Shown here piece after piece: positions 38,736-48,017 of a DNA stretch of 52,917 nt. The notes beneath the pieces were generated by a model. The model ran no database searches. It saw only the letters and a list, made by a program, of their open reading frames with translations, and was not told the DNA's origin. How positions within the stretch are numbered: the first letter of the stretch is position 1; each line of letters starts with the position of its first letter. A program made the translations under genes and the position numbers. This DNA comes from JAAFIM01 sp964467315 (GTDB lineage Bacteria > Bacteroidota > Bacteroidia > Chitinophagales > Saprospiraceae), in the NCBI GenBank assembly GCA_964467315.1, contig CAYXSA010000021.1, positions 1 through 52,917 of the forward strand, written 5' to 3'.

Positions 38736-40667
38736 ATGCGTTTTGTCTTCGCTTTTTGGCTGTTTTTTTCTGCTGCGCTTTTCGCACAAACGCCAAAAGT
38801 CGACACCCTACCCGACTACACTGCACCTATTGTAGATGTCTTGGCGCAGTCTGCAGGCGAAGCCTTTGCGAGTGCTACGAGCATCGAATTGGGCAGCCTA
38901 CGCACCACGCAGCATACCCGCTCACTTACCCAGCTTTTACAAAACGAAAGTCATTTTTTTGTCCGCCAATATGGCTTAGGCGGTTTATCTACGGTATCGC
39001 AGCGCGGTAGCTCTGCTGCGCAGACGGCTATACAATGGGAGGGCATCGACCTACAAAATCCGATGCTGGGGCAGGCTGATTTTAGCCTTGTGCCTCTGTT
39101 TTTTATAGACCGCGCCGAATGGCATTTGCAGGCTTCTTCGGCTTTGGCGGGTTCTTCGGGTGTGGGAGGCAGCATACAACTTTTTTCGCAGCAGCCTGCC
39201 GAAAAAGGTTTCCGTTTATCCTTGCTTATGGGAGCGGGCAGCTTTTCGCAATATCATCAAAATTTTGATTTTTCCTATACTGCCGAGCGCTGGGCGCTGC
39301 GCACGCGCCTATATGCCAACGTCGCCGAAAACGATTTTTTGTATCGAGATATCAACGCTTTCGGCTCACCCAAGCCCCTTGTTCGTATGCCGCACAACAG
39401 TAGCCGCAGCGGCGCTATTTTGCAGGAATTTTATGTCCAAGCTACCGAAAGCTGGCAGTTCGCCGCTAAAATTTGGCTACAGCATACGCATCGATTGCTG
39501 CCGCCTACGCTCCTACAAAGCAGCAGCGCCGACGAGCAAACAGACCGCAGTCTGCGGCTTACGACCTATGCAGAGCGGCAAAAAGGCAGCAGCCGCAGCC
39601 GCCTACAACAGAGCTATGTCCGCGAAAGCCTGCGATTTCAAACGCCTGCACTCGATGCCCTTAGCCAAACGAATAGCTTACAAACGAGCTTGACGCATCG
39701 GCAATTTTTGGGCGAGCGGCATTTGTACGAGCTTGGCGCGCAGTATCATTATGCTCGAGCCTTATCGCCTACGGGCTACAGCGAGCAGGTACAGCAACAT
39801 CGCGCCCGCTTGAGCCTTTTTTACAGATATAACAGCCCAAACGAGGCTTGGCAGCTAAGCGCGCTTAGTCGGGGCGAATACTTAGTGGGTTTGTATCCGC
39901 GTGGGGCGCTCTCCCTACAAAGCAAATACCGATTAAGTAGCGCTTGGCGCTTGCAACTGCACGCGGCGCAAAATTATCGCCTGCCTACGCTCAACGATTG
40001 GTATTGGAGCGTAGGCGGCAACCCTCTTTTGCGCCCCGAAAGCAACCGCATCGCGGAAATTGGTTTTAGCTATCTCCGTTCGGCAGAAAAATCCCATTTT
40101 TGGCAGATAAGCGCCGAGGTACAAGGATATTTTTCAGAAACCCGCGATTATATCGCTTGGCTGCCCGACGAGCGTACAGGCTTATGGGCGGTGGAAAATC
40201 TGGGACGGGTGCAGGCTTTCGGCTTGCAGACGAGCGGACGTATAAGCTACTGCGCTGATAGCAATTTTCGCCTTCAGATAGCGCCAAGATATAGTTTTAC
40301 GCGGGCTTATGAGCCGATAAATGGGACGAAAACGCAGCTTATTTATGTGCCGCAGCATCAGGCGCAAATCAGCCTACAAGCTGATTGGCGGCAGCGCATA
40401 GGCGCATTTTATCGGCAAGAATTTGCCAGCCGCAGGCGCATAGACGAGCGACTAAGTTTGCCCGCTTACAGCCTCTCGGATATGGGGATTTGGGCAAATT
40501 TTCGCGCTGGGTACATGAGCGGACAGATAGACCTTAGCGTGCATAATTTGTTCAATCTCGACTATCAGGCTGTAGCCAATCGCCCCATGCCGCGCCGCTG
40601 GTTTTCGCTTAGTGTACGGCTCGACTTGCAGGGCGCGCCCGCAAGGGCGCGCAAGCGTGAGGGATAG
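38736..40667 (+). CDS. TonB-dependent receptor (BtuB-like), C-terminus made by a repeat
   Basis: A 643-aa outer-membrane receptor with a signal peptide (AALFAQ), a plug domain (LTQLLQNESHFFVRQYGLGGLSTVSQRGSSAAQT; SSGVGGSIQLFSQ) and a barrel. There is no carboxypeptidase-like N-terminal domain. The overall type resembles BtuB/FepA-like small-ligand receptors, but the ligand is unknown. The end is odd: after SLSVRLDLQ the last 11 residues (GAPARARKREG) and the TAG stop are encoded by a GC hairpin and the GCGTGAGGGATAG of repeat R17, so the usual terminal aromatic residue is missing from the end. The start ATG at 38736 is supported by the signal peptide; upstream in-frame codons belong to R16. 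Confidence 0.87.
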   Translation: MRFVFAFWLFFSAALFAQTPKVDTLPDYTAPIVDVLAQSAGEAFASATSIELGSLRTTQHTRSLTQLLQNESHFFVRQYGLGGLSTVSQRGSSAAQTAIQWEGIDLQNPMLGQADFSLVPLFFIDRAEWHLQASSALAGSSGVGGSIQLFSQQPAEKGFRLSLLMGAGSFSQYHQNFDFSYTAERWALRTRLYANVAENDFLYRDINAFGSPKPLVRMPHNSSRSGAILQEFYVQATESWQFAAKIWLQHTHRLLPPTLLQSSSADEQTDRSLRLTTYAERQKGSSRSRLQQSYVRESLRFQTPALDALSQTNSLQTSLTHRQFLGERHLYELGAQYHYARALSPTGYSEQVQQHRARLSLFYRYNSPNEAWQLSALSRGEYLVGLYPRGALSLQSKYRLSSAWRLQLHAAQNYRLPTLNDWYWSVGGNPLLRPESNRIAEIGFSYLRSAEKSHFWQISAEVQGYFSETRDYIAWLPDERTGLWAVENLGRVQAFGLQTSGRISYCADSNFRLQIAPRYSFTRAYEPINGTKTQLIYVPQHQAQISLQADWRQRIGAFYRQEFASRRRIDERLSLPAYSLSDMGIWANFRAGYMSGQIDLSVHNLFNLDYQAVANRPMPRRWFSLSVRLDLQGAPARARKREG

Positions 40668-40750
40668 TAGGGGCGAATCAACATTCGCCCAATGGGCGAT
40701 GGTGATACGCCCCGAATAGCCCGACCGCCGCCACAGGCGGCGGGCACGCC
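40655..40750 (+). repeat. Three-way-junction repeat, copy R17 (overlaps a gene end)
   Basis: GCGTGAGGGATAG (its TAG is the stop of the receptor gene), arm B of the GGGGCGAATCAACATTCGCC class, ATAGCCCGACC, a short arm C CCGCCGCC-ACA-GGCGGCGG, GGGCACGCC and an A8 tract. The outer hairpin GGCGCGCCCGCAAGGGCGCG lies in the coding region. Confidence 0.93.
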
Positions 40751-40779
40751 AAAAAAAAGAAAACTAAAATTAAGGGACT

Positions 40780-41595
40780 ATGACAAACGAAGAACTCGAA
40801 AGCCTTTGCGCAAAAACAGGCGCGCTGGCGCGGGAAATAGGACAATGGATTTTGCAGCAGGTCGGCGCGGTAGATGCGGCGCAAATTGAAATTAAAGACC
40901 TTAATAGTTTGGTGAGTTTTGTCGACAAAACGGCTGAAAGCCGCATTTTATCGGCACTTTCGGCATTTTTGCCCGACTCGCATTTTATTGCTGAAGAGAG
41001 TGCGCCCGATGCAAAAGAGGACGCGGAAAACTATTTTTGGATAGTCGACCCGCTGGACGGCACGACGAATTTTTTGCATCAAATCCCGTTTTTTTCTGTG
41101 AGCATTGCGCTCTATTATCGGGGCGAAATTTTGTTGGGAGTCGTGTATGAGCCGAGCCGCGATGAGCTTTTTTATTCGTGGCGCGGGGCGGCGGGTTGTT
41201 TTTTGAACGGCGCGCCCGTGCGGGTGAGCGGGCGCGAGCGCTTCAGTGAGGGCTTATTGGCGACGGGTTTCCCGTACCACGATTTCGGCAATATGCGGCA
41301 TTATTTGCACCTTTTGGAGGACTTAATGCAGTCGGTGCGGGGTTTGCGGCGTTTGGGTTCGGCGGCTTTGGACTTGGCTTATACGGCTTGCGGGCGTTTC
41401 GACGGCTTTTTCGAGTACAGCCTATCGGCTTGGGACGTGGCGGCGGGCGCGTTTTTGGTGCAGCAAGCGGGGGGCAAGGTCAGCGATTTCGGGGGCGGCG
41501 AAAATTATCTATTCGGGCGCTCCATCATCGCCGCCGCGCCCAATGCGCATGCGGTTTTGAGGGAGAAAATAGGCTATCATTTTGAGATGCTGTAA
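40780..41595 (+). CDS. suhB: Inositol-1-monophosphatase
   Basis: A 271-aa Mg-dependent phosphatase of the inositol monophosphatase family. The metal sites are FIAEES (Glu), IVDPLDGTTNF (two Asp, the family signature) and SAWDVAAGAFLVQQAGG (C-terminal Asp). Possible substrates are inositol phosphates or related sugar phosphates. In Escherichia coli SuhB also binds the Nus antitermination complex, but that is not shown for this phylum. The leader is the A tract of R17, with the ATG 29 nt after the element. The stop codon abuts the stop of the convergent propeller gene with no base between them. Confidence 0.94.
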   Translation: MTNEELESLCAKTGALAREIGQWILQQVGAVDAAQIEIKDLNSLVSFVDKTAESRILSALSAFLPDSHFIAEESAPDAKEDAENYFWIVDPLDGTTNFLHQIPFFSVSIALYYRGEILLGVVYEPSRDELFYSWRGAAGCFLNGAPVRVSGRERFSEGLLATGFPYHDFGNMRHYLHLLEDLMQSVRGLRRLGSAALDLAYTACGRFDGFFEYSLSAWDVAAGAFLVQQAGGKVSDFGGGENYLFGRSIIAAAPNAHAVLREKIGYHFEML

Positions 41596-43638
41596 TCAGC
41601 GAAGTCTCAATAAAAGGGTAGCGTGATGCCCCATGAGCCAAATAGTGCCTTGCGGGTCTTCTTGTGCCTTCGTTGAAGCCATCATGGTCGGAAAAGCTGT
41701 GGTAGTCAGCACTCGGTCTGATTTCAGGTCATAGACTAAGACCTGATAGAGGCTAAAAACCCATAACCGCTGCTGACTATCTACAAAAAAGCTCTCAATG
41801 TCTTCCCATTGATAAGGATTATATATTTTTTGAGCGCTCCATGTATTAGTGCCTTCCTCTCGAGTGTATATATTTTTTTGGTCTTGCAGCCAGATTTTGC
41901 CCAATTTATCTATTTGGGTGCGAAAATACTGCGCCTCCGTTTGAATGTTTTGCGCTGTCCATGTTTCCGTTTTCAAATCGAAATAATAAATAATATACTC
42001 TTTTCTATCCAAGATAACAGCAACGCTCGTATCCGTAGCACTGAATAGAGAGATATAATTATAACTTTGTGAATTGGCACTGGGGCCTTGTTCGCTTATT
42101 TTTCCGTTTTTGTATCTGTATAGCGTTTTTTTTCTGTTGTCCAAGAGCCAAAATTCTCCTTTTGCAGGCGATACAATGTTATGAACAGTGTATTTTTCTT
42201 GTAGCAGTTCTGTTATTCGGCTGCTGATTACTTTGCCGTCGTTTTGTATTTCGTAGTGGCTTCCGTGTTCTCCCAAGGCGCAAAGATGCCCTTTGGCGTG
42301 TAAATACATAAATACCTGCTCGTCTATAAGCAGAAATTGCCAACGCCCATTGGAAAGACGCTTAAATACGCCATTTTGTGCAGCCATATAAATAGAGCCG
42401 TCAGCAGTTTGGATATATTGTCTGGGAGCAATGCGACCATATCTAAAATAAATGCTTGGGCTGGCGCTACGCTCAAAAAGTGTATCCAAAAGCGCATAGC
42501 CCTTTCCTTTTTCATAAAAAGCGGGGCAGTAGAGGGCAGCAAACCAACTGCACCCTTGCTTATCAAAAAATATCTTCTGCGGATAAGATACAGAAACCGC
42601 AGGCAAAGGATTTTTCGGATTGATATGCTTTATTTTATTGTCTTCCAGCTTGTATATATTCCCATAATTGGAAGCAAACCAAATCACCCCTTTTTCATCT
42701 GCGCAAACACTATTTATGCTCTCTCTATCTGCCCATTCAGAAAATTTAGATAAAGCATAAGGGATGTTCCAGCGCGTAAAACTGCCGTTTTCATAGCGTC
42801 CCAACACTCCGCCTTCAATCTCTCCAATCCAGAAGTTTTGATGCGTAGAAACGTAGTTATTTCTATGATTGGGCTTATATTTTAGCCCTTCCCATTTGTC
42901 GGTATATTGCCATTTTTGTCCATTCCAGTATTCCTGTCTTGGATAATTTTCTACAGTCTCCCAAGAAGTTCCATTCCAACGCGTCTTGCTTGGCTCCCTT
43001 GTTGGAATAGCATAAAGTGTATCTTGAAAATGAAAAAAATTATAATCTCCTGCTTCCCCCACTGGTATCCTTAGCCAAGCTGTATCGCTCCAAATGCGCC
43101 CAGCGCAAAAAGCAGGGTTTTGTACGAAAAAAATGTCCCCTTTTTTAGTTTTATACAATATATCACCCGACATAGGGCTACACCGTGTCCCTTTGACAGC
43201 GCGAGGATATTTTACCCAGCCGCCTTTTTCCCAGAAGCTAAAATTGTCATCATCGCAAAGCCAAATTTGCTGGCAATGCTCATACAAATCTACATTATCC
43301 CCTTCCAAATGCCATACAATTTGCCATTTTTGCTTTTGGATATCCCAACGAAGCAGCCCCTTTTGCAATTTGCTATAAATAAAAGGTTCCCCATTTTCGC
43401 CTATTAGCAATTTATCGCGTATATCTATCCCACCATTTGTTAAATCATATTGTCGAAGTAATTTTCCTTCTTGACTAAGTTGCGCAATTCCTTCAAAACT
43501 CTGTATCCATATAAACCCATGATACACAGCTATTTTAAGAATTTTAGAATAGTCGCTCAATCGCTCTATTTCTATTTTTTGAGCGGAGATGTTTAAGCTA
43601 AACATATAGCATAGCAAAAAAAAGTAGCACAAGCGCAT
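41596..43638 (-). CDS. Secreted beta-propeller protein (two-component-regulator-propeller type)
   Basis: A 680-aa exported protein (signal peptide to about residue 19, NISAQ). The rest is a series of blades with W- and Asp-rich motifs such as GVIWFASNYGNIYKLED, GSIYMAAQNGVFKRLSNGRW, GEFWLLDNRKKTLYRYKNGK and QRLWVFSLYQVLVYDLKSD. These are like the 'Reg_prop' propellers that form the periplasmic half of hybrid two-component sensors, but here no membrane segment or kinase domain follows, so it is a free propeller. No T9SS sorting domain is seen. It is AT-rich compared with suhB next door. The ligand and role are unknown. Confidence 0.72.
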   Translation of the reverse strand: MRLCYFFLLCYMFSLNISAQKIEIERLSDYSKILKIAVYHGFIWIQSFEGIAQLSQEGKLLRQYDLTNGGIDIRDKLLIGENGEPFIYSKLQKGLLRWDIQKQKWQIVWHLEGDNVDLYEHCQQIWLCDDDNFSFWEKGGWVKYPRAVKGTRCSPMSGDILYKTKKGDIFFVQNPAFCAGRIWSDTAWLRIPVGEAGDYNFFHFQDTLYAIPTREPSKTRWNGTSWETVENYPRQEYWNGQKWQYTDKWEGLKYKPNHRNNYVSTHQNFWIGEIEGGVLGRYENGSFTRWNIPYALSKFSEWADRESINSVCADEKGVIWFASNYGNIYKLEDNKIKHINPKNPLPAVSVSYPQKIFFDKQGCSWFAALYCPAFYEKGKGYALLDTLFERSASPSIYFRYGRIAPRQYIQTADGSIYMAAQNGVFKRLSNGRWQFLLIDEQVFMYLHAKGHLCALGEHGSHYEIQNDGKVISSRITELLQEKYTVHNIVSPAKGEFWLLDNRKKTLYRYKNGKISEQGPSANSQSYNYISLFSATDTSVAVILDRKEYIIYYFDLKTETWTAQNIQTEAQYFRTQIDKLGKIWLQDQKNIYTREEGTNTWSAQKIYNPYQWEDIESFFVDSQQRLWVFSLYQVLVYDLKSDRVLTTTAFPTMMASTKAQEDPQGTIWLMGHHATLLLRLR

Positions 43639-43678
43639 AAATAAAATGGGTAGAAGGTTATAAAAATTTTATTTTTCT

Positions 43679-43771
43679 GGGCCTGCCCGCAGCCCTAAAA
43701 AGGGGCTGCGGTCGGGCTATTCATTGCGGGGCAGACACATTGGTCTGCCCCTACATTTCTATCCCTCACGC
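43679..43771 (-). repeat. Three-way-junction repeat, copy R18
   Basis: On the minus strand: GCGTGAGGGATAG, arm B GGGGCAGACC/...GTCTGCCCC, ATAGCCCGACC, arm C GCAGCCCC/GGGCTGC and GGGCAGGCCC. The 3' end is CAGGC opposite a 5' GCGTG, leaving one mismatch in the closing stem. Confidence 0.9.
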
Positions 43772-43817
43772 AGTAGCCCCGCCGCAAAGGACGGCGGGTC
43801 GCAGGCTGTAGTACAGT

Positions 43818-44474
43818 TTATTTTTGCGTTGGTCGGTTTCTCAAAGGCTTTGACCATGCCGACATCAGCGGCACAAAAATAACCGTCGGCAGCAACCAAT
43901 ACACAAATAAAGGAATTGCTTCGGGAAAGTGGCGCGCATTTACCACCAAAAAAGCCGTTACCGCTGCGATATAGCCGCCTACCATGCGCTGCAAGTGCAT
44001 AATTTGCCAGTAGTTTTTTTCTTTGATAAGACCGCCGAAAATACGCCAATCCTCCCAAACCGAGAGCAAACCCACCACACCGAAAACCAACAAAACAGCC
44101 GCAAAACTCTGCCCTCGCGCTACCAACCAAGCCCCGAAAACTACAAAAACAAGCCCCGACAATGCCATGCCCCCCAACAAAAGCCAATCAATAAGCGCAG
44201 GACGCTGCCCCTCGTTTAGCTTTCGCAGGTAGTTGTATCGGTGCCCCGTGCCGACCAAATAGAGCGTAAAAACGCCTACCACAAAAAGAAAAAGATTGGA
44301 TATAAAATAAGAGAGCAGCATACCCGCCAGCGCCGAAAGCAGCATAGATACGCTAAAAACCAAACCCAGCAGCCGATGCGCCGCATCGCCTTTGCGCATA
44401 AGCATCACCACAGTACCCGAGAGCAAGCCCAAGCCGCCCGCGATGATGTGCCCGTATAAAATTGCCTTTTCCAT
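43818..44474 (-). CDS. Multi-spanning membrane protein, DUF2306-like
   Basis: A 218-aa inner-membrane protein with about seven hydrophobic segments. I chose the ATG at 44474 (MEKAILYGHIIAGGLGLLSG). HIIAGGLGLLSGTVVMLMRKGDAAHRLLGLVF and IMHLQRMVGGYIAAVTAFLVVN carry His residues in membrane helices, as in the DUF2306 (predicted membrane protein) group, where they could bind heme or metal. I am not certain of the family. The gene follows the hypothetical gene at 44482 by 7 bp on the same strand, so they are an operon. Confidence 0.72.
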   Translation of the reverse strand: MEKAILYGHIIAGGLGLLSGTVVMLMRKGDAAHRLLGLVFSVSMLLSALAGMLLSYFISNLFLFVVGVFTLYLVGTGHRYNYLRKLNEGQRPALIDWLLLGGMALSGLVFVVFGAWLVARGQSFAAVLLVFGVVGLLSVWEDWRIFGGLIKEKNYWQIMHLQRMVGGYIAAVTAFLVVNARHFPEAIPLFVYWLLPTVIFVPLMSAWSKPLRNRPTQK

Positions 44475-44481
44475 GCTGATT

Positions 44482-45198
44482 TTATTGCGAGAGTGTATGC
44501 AGATGCTCAAATACTTTTTTCGACTCTTCGGCTATCTGTATAGAGAGCGGCTCTACAAACTGCGCAAGTTTGCGGTAGTAGTCTGCGCCTCTGCTGGGGT
44601 CGGCGGCATTTTGTTTGTGTCGGTCGATGAGTTGCTTTAGTAGGTCGTCGACATAGCGCCAAGCCTGCCAAAGGTAATGCGTTTTTTCGTCCTTGCCCAA
44701 GAGTATCGCCCCTGCTGCCCAGCGAAATTGGGTTTCCGAAAGGTCGGCAAGCAGGGTATTGATTTGCTTGTCTTGGTCAAAGCCCAAGCCGCCGCCGATT
44801 TCTTGGAGCTCCAAAGCCCAGCGCAAGACCTCCAAATCGCAGTAAGCATTGCCCAAGCAATAACCGTAGCTGAAAAGTAATTCGCTTTGAGTGCCTACAG
44901 TCAGCGTCGTGCGAAAGGTCTGCAAAAAGGTAGCCGCCCAAGTAAAATAGTCGTCGGGAAATTTGGGCATCGTAAGCGGCGCTAAACTGCCTTGCTGCTG
45001 ATATACGGCTGTAGCCTGCTTTATCATATCCACGTAAAAACGCCCCGTTTCTCTTAGCTCTGCAAACCATCTATCGCGCAGCGCGCTAATGCCTGCATCG
45101 GGCTGCTGCGCCAAACTGCTGACCATCAGCACCCGATTGAAATAGATGCCTGCGCGCATGGCGTAAAAACTCGCCGAAAAATAATGCTGTGGGGTCAT
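44482..45198 (-). CDS. Hypothetical all-helical protein
   Basis: A 238-aa soluble protein that I do not recognise. I chose the ATG at 45198 (MTPQHYFSASFYAMRAGIYF); a TTG at 45207 is the only other choice. It has no signal peptide or membrane segment, is rich in Ala, Leu, Gln and aromatic residues, and is predicted by eye to be all alpha-helical. Its only close neighbour is the membrane protein 7 bp downstream, which may be its partner. Function unknown. Confidence 0.65.
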   Translation of the reverse strand: MTPQHYFSASFYAMRAGIYFNRVLMVSSLAQQPDAGISALRDRWFAELRETGRFYVDMIKQATAVYQQQGSLAPLTMPKFPDDYFTWAATFLQTFRTTLTVGTQSELLFSYGYCLGNAYCDLEVLRWALELQEIGGGLGFDQDKQINTLLADLSETQFRWAAGAILLGKDEKTHYLWQAWRYVDDLLKQLIDRHKQNAADPSRGADYYRKLAQFVEPLSIQIAEESKKVFEHLHTLSQ

Positions 45199-45312
45199 TG
45201 TTGGCAATTTGTAAGTATCTAAATAATATAGGTTATATGGCTGCTTGCAGCGAAAATAAGCAAAAAACGAAAGCCGCTACCCCGCAGTAGATAAAAATCC
45301 GCCTAAAATGCT

Positions 45313-45320
45313 TAATTTTG
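45313..45320 (+). promoter_or_regulatory. -7 box of mnmE
   Basis: TAATTTTG matches TAnnTTTG, 28 nt before the ATG at 45349. No clear -33 element is seen. Confidence 0.5.
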
Positions 45321-45348
45321 CTCTGCAAATAAACAAGCCCCTTGCGCT

Positions 45349-46755
45349 ATGTACTCCATCGAAACTAACGATACCATTGTAGCCATCGCCACCGCTGCGG
45401 GCAGCGGCGCTATAGCTGTTGTGCGCCTTTCGGGCGGCAAAGCTATAGAATTGGTAGCACCTTTATTTCGAGGAAAAAATCTGCTTCAGCAGAAAAGCCA
45501 TACCATACATTTGGGCTACTTGCGTGATGAAGAAGGCAAGGAGATAGACCAAGTTTTGGTTTCACTTTTTCGCGCGCCGCACTCTTATACACGGGAAAAT
45601 GTGGTAGAAATTTCCTGTCACGGCTCGCCGTATATACAGCAGCAAATACTTTCGCTCTTTATACGGCAGGGGGCACGCATGGCAAAGCAGGGCGAATTTA
45701 CTTTGCGCGCCTTCCTTAGCGGGGCGCTCGACCTCACACAAGCAGAAGCCGTCGCCGACCTTATCGCTTCCGATTCTTCGACCTCGCATGAATTGGCGCT
45801 GCGGCAAATGCGGGGAGGATTTTCGAGCATTATCGCCGCCCTGCGCGAGCGGCTGATACATTTTGCATCTATGCTGGAGTTGGAATTGGATTTCGGGGAG
45901 GAAGATGTAGAATTTGCAGATAGAACAGAATTAGAAAAATTGCTGACGGATATTTTGCAGCGCATAAACCAGCTTTCCGACTCCTTCCAAATGGGCAATG
46001 TGCTCAAAAACGGGGTTAGCACGGTGCTTGCAGGCAGACCAAACGCGGGCAAATCGACCCTGCTCAATGCTTTACTCAACGAAGAAAGGGCGATAGTTTC
46101 GGAAATCGCAGGCACCACCCGCGATGCTATCGAAGAAAATCTAACCATCAATGGGGTTGTTTTTCGGCTTATAGATACGGCAGGTATACGAGAGGCAAGC
46201 GACCAAATAGAGGCTATCGGCGTGGAGCGTACCTTTGCGACGGTAGCAAAATCGGCGATCTTGGTTTATACCTACGATGCTACCCTACTCAATCAGCGGG
46301 AGGTAGAAGCGGATTTGAAAATGCTGCGCGGGCATTCTGCCGATATTACGCTTTTGATAGTTGCCAATAAGGTCGACCTTATCTATACGCACAACGACCC
46401 GCGCCTATATCAACGCCTCAACGAGATACCCGCCGAGCATCTAAAAGTATCCGCCAAATACAAGCAAGATTTGGATATGTTGCGCGATAAGCTGTATCAG
46501 TTGGTCGCCAAAAACCGCATCAGCAGACAAGCCAATCAAAATACGGTGGTCAGCAATTCGCGGCACTACGAGGCGCTACTAAGGGCTGAAGAGGCATTAA
46601 GGCGAGCGCTGGCGGGTTTGCGCAGTCGGGTTACTGCCGATTGGCTGGCAGTGGATATACGCCATGCTTTGCGCTACTTGGGCGAGATTACGGGCGAGGT
46701 CGGTGTAGAGGATTTGCTGGAAAATATCTTTAGCAAGTTTTGTATTGGCAAGTAG
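45349..46755 (+). CDS. mnmE: tRNA modification GTPase MnmE
   Basis: A 468-aa GTPase that, with MnmG, installs the carboxymethylaminomethyl group at U34 of tRNAs. The N-terminal folate-binding domain (TIVAIATAAGSGAIAVVRLSG) is followed by a helical domain, the G domain (G1 GRPNAGKST, G2 GTTRD, G3 DTAG, G4 ANKVD) and the C-terminal CIGK motif at the very end. Length and domain order are normal. It is a single gene with its own -7 box. The MnmE-modified wobble position exists in the tRNA-Arg(TCT) class present in this window, but no direct regulatory link is seen. Confidence 0.97.
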   Translation: MYSIETNDTIVAIATAAGSGAIAVVRLSGGKAIELVAPLFRGKNLLQQKSHTIHLGYLRDEEGKEIDQVLVSLFRAPHSYTRENVVEISCHGSPYIQQQILSLFIRQGARMAKQGEFTLRAFLSGALDLTQAEAVADLIASDSSTSHELALRQMRGGFSSIIAALRERLIHFASMLELELDFGEEDVEFADRTELEKLLTDILQRINQLSDSFQMGNVLKNGVSTVLAGRPNAGKSTLLNALLNEERAIVSEIAGTTRDAIEENLTINGVVFRLIDTAGIREASDQIEAIGVERTFATVAKSAILVYTYDATLLNQREVEADLKMLRGHSADITLLIVANKVDLIYTHNDPRLYQRLNEIPAEHLKVSAKYKQDLDMLRDKLYQLVAKNRISRQANQNTVVSNSRHYEALLRAEEALRRALAGLRSRVTADWLAVDIRHALRYLGEITGEVGVEDLLENIFSKFCIGK

Positions 46756-46787
46756 CTCTATTCAGGGGCAGGCTGCTGGGTGTTCCT

Positions 46788-46905
46788 GCGTGAGGGATAG
46801 GAGCGAAGGCGCGTAAGCGCCGCAGCGGATAGCCCGACCGCCGCCCCCCATGCTTTGCATGGGGGCGCCGCGCTTAGCGGCGGGGGGCAAAGCGGCGGGC
46901 ACGCC
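46788..46905 (+). repeat. Three-way-junction repeat, copy R19
   Basis: GCGTGAGGGATAG, arm B GAGCGAAGGCGC/GCGCCGCAGCGG, ATAGCCCGACC, arm C closed by CCGCCGC/GCGGCGG with two inner hairpins (CCCCCATGC/GCATGGGGG and CGCCGC/GCGGCG), GGGCACGCC and an A8 tract. Confidence 0.92.
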
Positions 46906-46931
46906 AAAAAAAACAAACAAAAAGAACAAAA

Positions 46932-47999
46932 ATGGCCATCATCAATAAAGAAAAGCCTGTTTTGGTAACGGGTGCAACGGGTTATGTAGCGGGCTGGCTT
47001 ATCAAACGGCTATTGGAAGAGGGCTTGACGGTGCATGCCACCGTGCGCGACCCGCAAAAAAAGGATAAAATTGCGCATTTGGATAGCATAGCGGCACAGA
47101 CCGAAGGCAAAATTCTCTACTTTAAGGCGGATTTGCTGACAGCGGGCAGCTTTGACGAGGCAATGCAGGGCTGCGAATTGGTGTTTCATACCGCCTCGCC
47201 CTTTGTATTGGATGTAAAAGATGCACAGCGCGACCTGATAGACCCCGCCGTAAAGGGTACGGAGCATGTTTTGGAGGCGGCAAATCGCACAGAAAGCGTA
47301 AAAAGGGTGGTATTAACGAGCAGTTGCGCCGCGATTTATACCGATGCTATCGACTGCCTCAAAGCGCCAAACGGAATACTCACTGAAGAGGTATGGAATA
47401 CTACCGCTTCGCTCGATTATCAGCCCTATTCTTACTCAAAAACCCTTGCCGAAAAGCGGGCTTGGGAGCTGGCTGAAAAGCAGCACAGATGGGACTTGGT
47501 GGCAATAAATCCTTGCTTGGTTTTGGGGCGCGCCTTAAATATGCAAACGACTACTTCCGAGAGCTTTAATTTGCTAAAACAAATAGGCGATGGCACCCTG
47601 AAATGGGGCGCTCCGCGCTCTGGAATTGGGGTAGTAGATGTGCGCGATGTGGCGCAAGCGCATTTTATGGCGGGATTTACCCCAGAGGCGAAAGGGCGCT
47701 ATATTACTGCGGGGCACAATACGGATTTATTGGCGATGGCGATGACGCTTTTGCCAAAATATGGCGCAAAATACCCGATTCCTCGCCGTGCATTCCCCAA
47801 ATGGCTGCTTTGGTTGGTAGGCCCCATAGCTAATAAGGTACTTAGCCGCCGTTTTATCAGCAATAATGTCAACTATAGCTGGCAAGCCGACAACTCGAAA
47901 ATACGCCGCGAGCTGCAAATGAGCTTTCGACCTTTGCAGGAAACAATGGAAGACAGCTTCCAAGCGATGATAGACGAAAAAATACTCCCCTCCAAATAA
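46932..47999 (+). CDS. NAD(P)-dependent reductase, dihydroflavonol-reductase-like extended SDR
   Basis: A 355-aa cytosolic oxidoreductase of the extended short-chain dehydrogenase family. The nucleotide-binding GATGYVAGWL (residues 14-23) and the catalytic YSYSK (Tyr/Lys, near 170) are present, with Ser in VVLTSSCAA. The overall text (VFHTASPF, DPAVKGTEHVLEAA, AINPCLVLG) resembles plant dihydroflavonol-4-reductase/cinnamoyl-CoA reductase relatives and bacterial aldehyde or ketone reductases. The substrate is unknown. It starts 26 nt after R19, with the A tract of the element as leader; the Fur-family gene follows 18 bp after its stop. Confidence 0.9.
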   Translation: MAIINKEKPVLVTGATGYVAGWLIKRLLEEGLTVHATVRDPQKKDKIAHLDSIAAQTEGKILYFKADLLTAGSFDEAMQGCELVFHTASPFVLDVKDAQRDLIDPAVKGTEHVLEAANRTESVKRVVLTSSCAAIYTDAIDCLKAPNGILTEEVWNTTASLDYQPYSYSKTLAEKRAWELAEKQHRWDLVAINPCLVLGRALNMQTTTSESFNLLKQIGDGTLKWGAPRSGIGVVDVRDVAQAHFMAGFTPEAKGRYITAGHNTDLLAMAMTLLPKYGAKYPIPRRAFPKWLLWLVGPIANKVLSRRFISNNVNYSWQADNSKIRRELQMSFRPLQETMEDSFQAMIDEKILPSK

Positions 48000-48017
48000 A
48001 ATCCCCCCTATAAAGCC

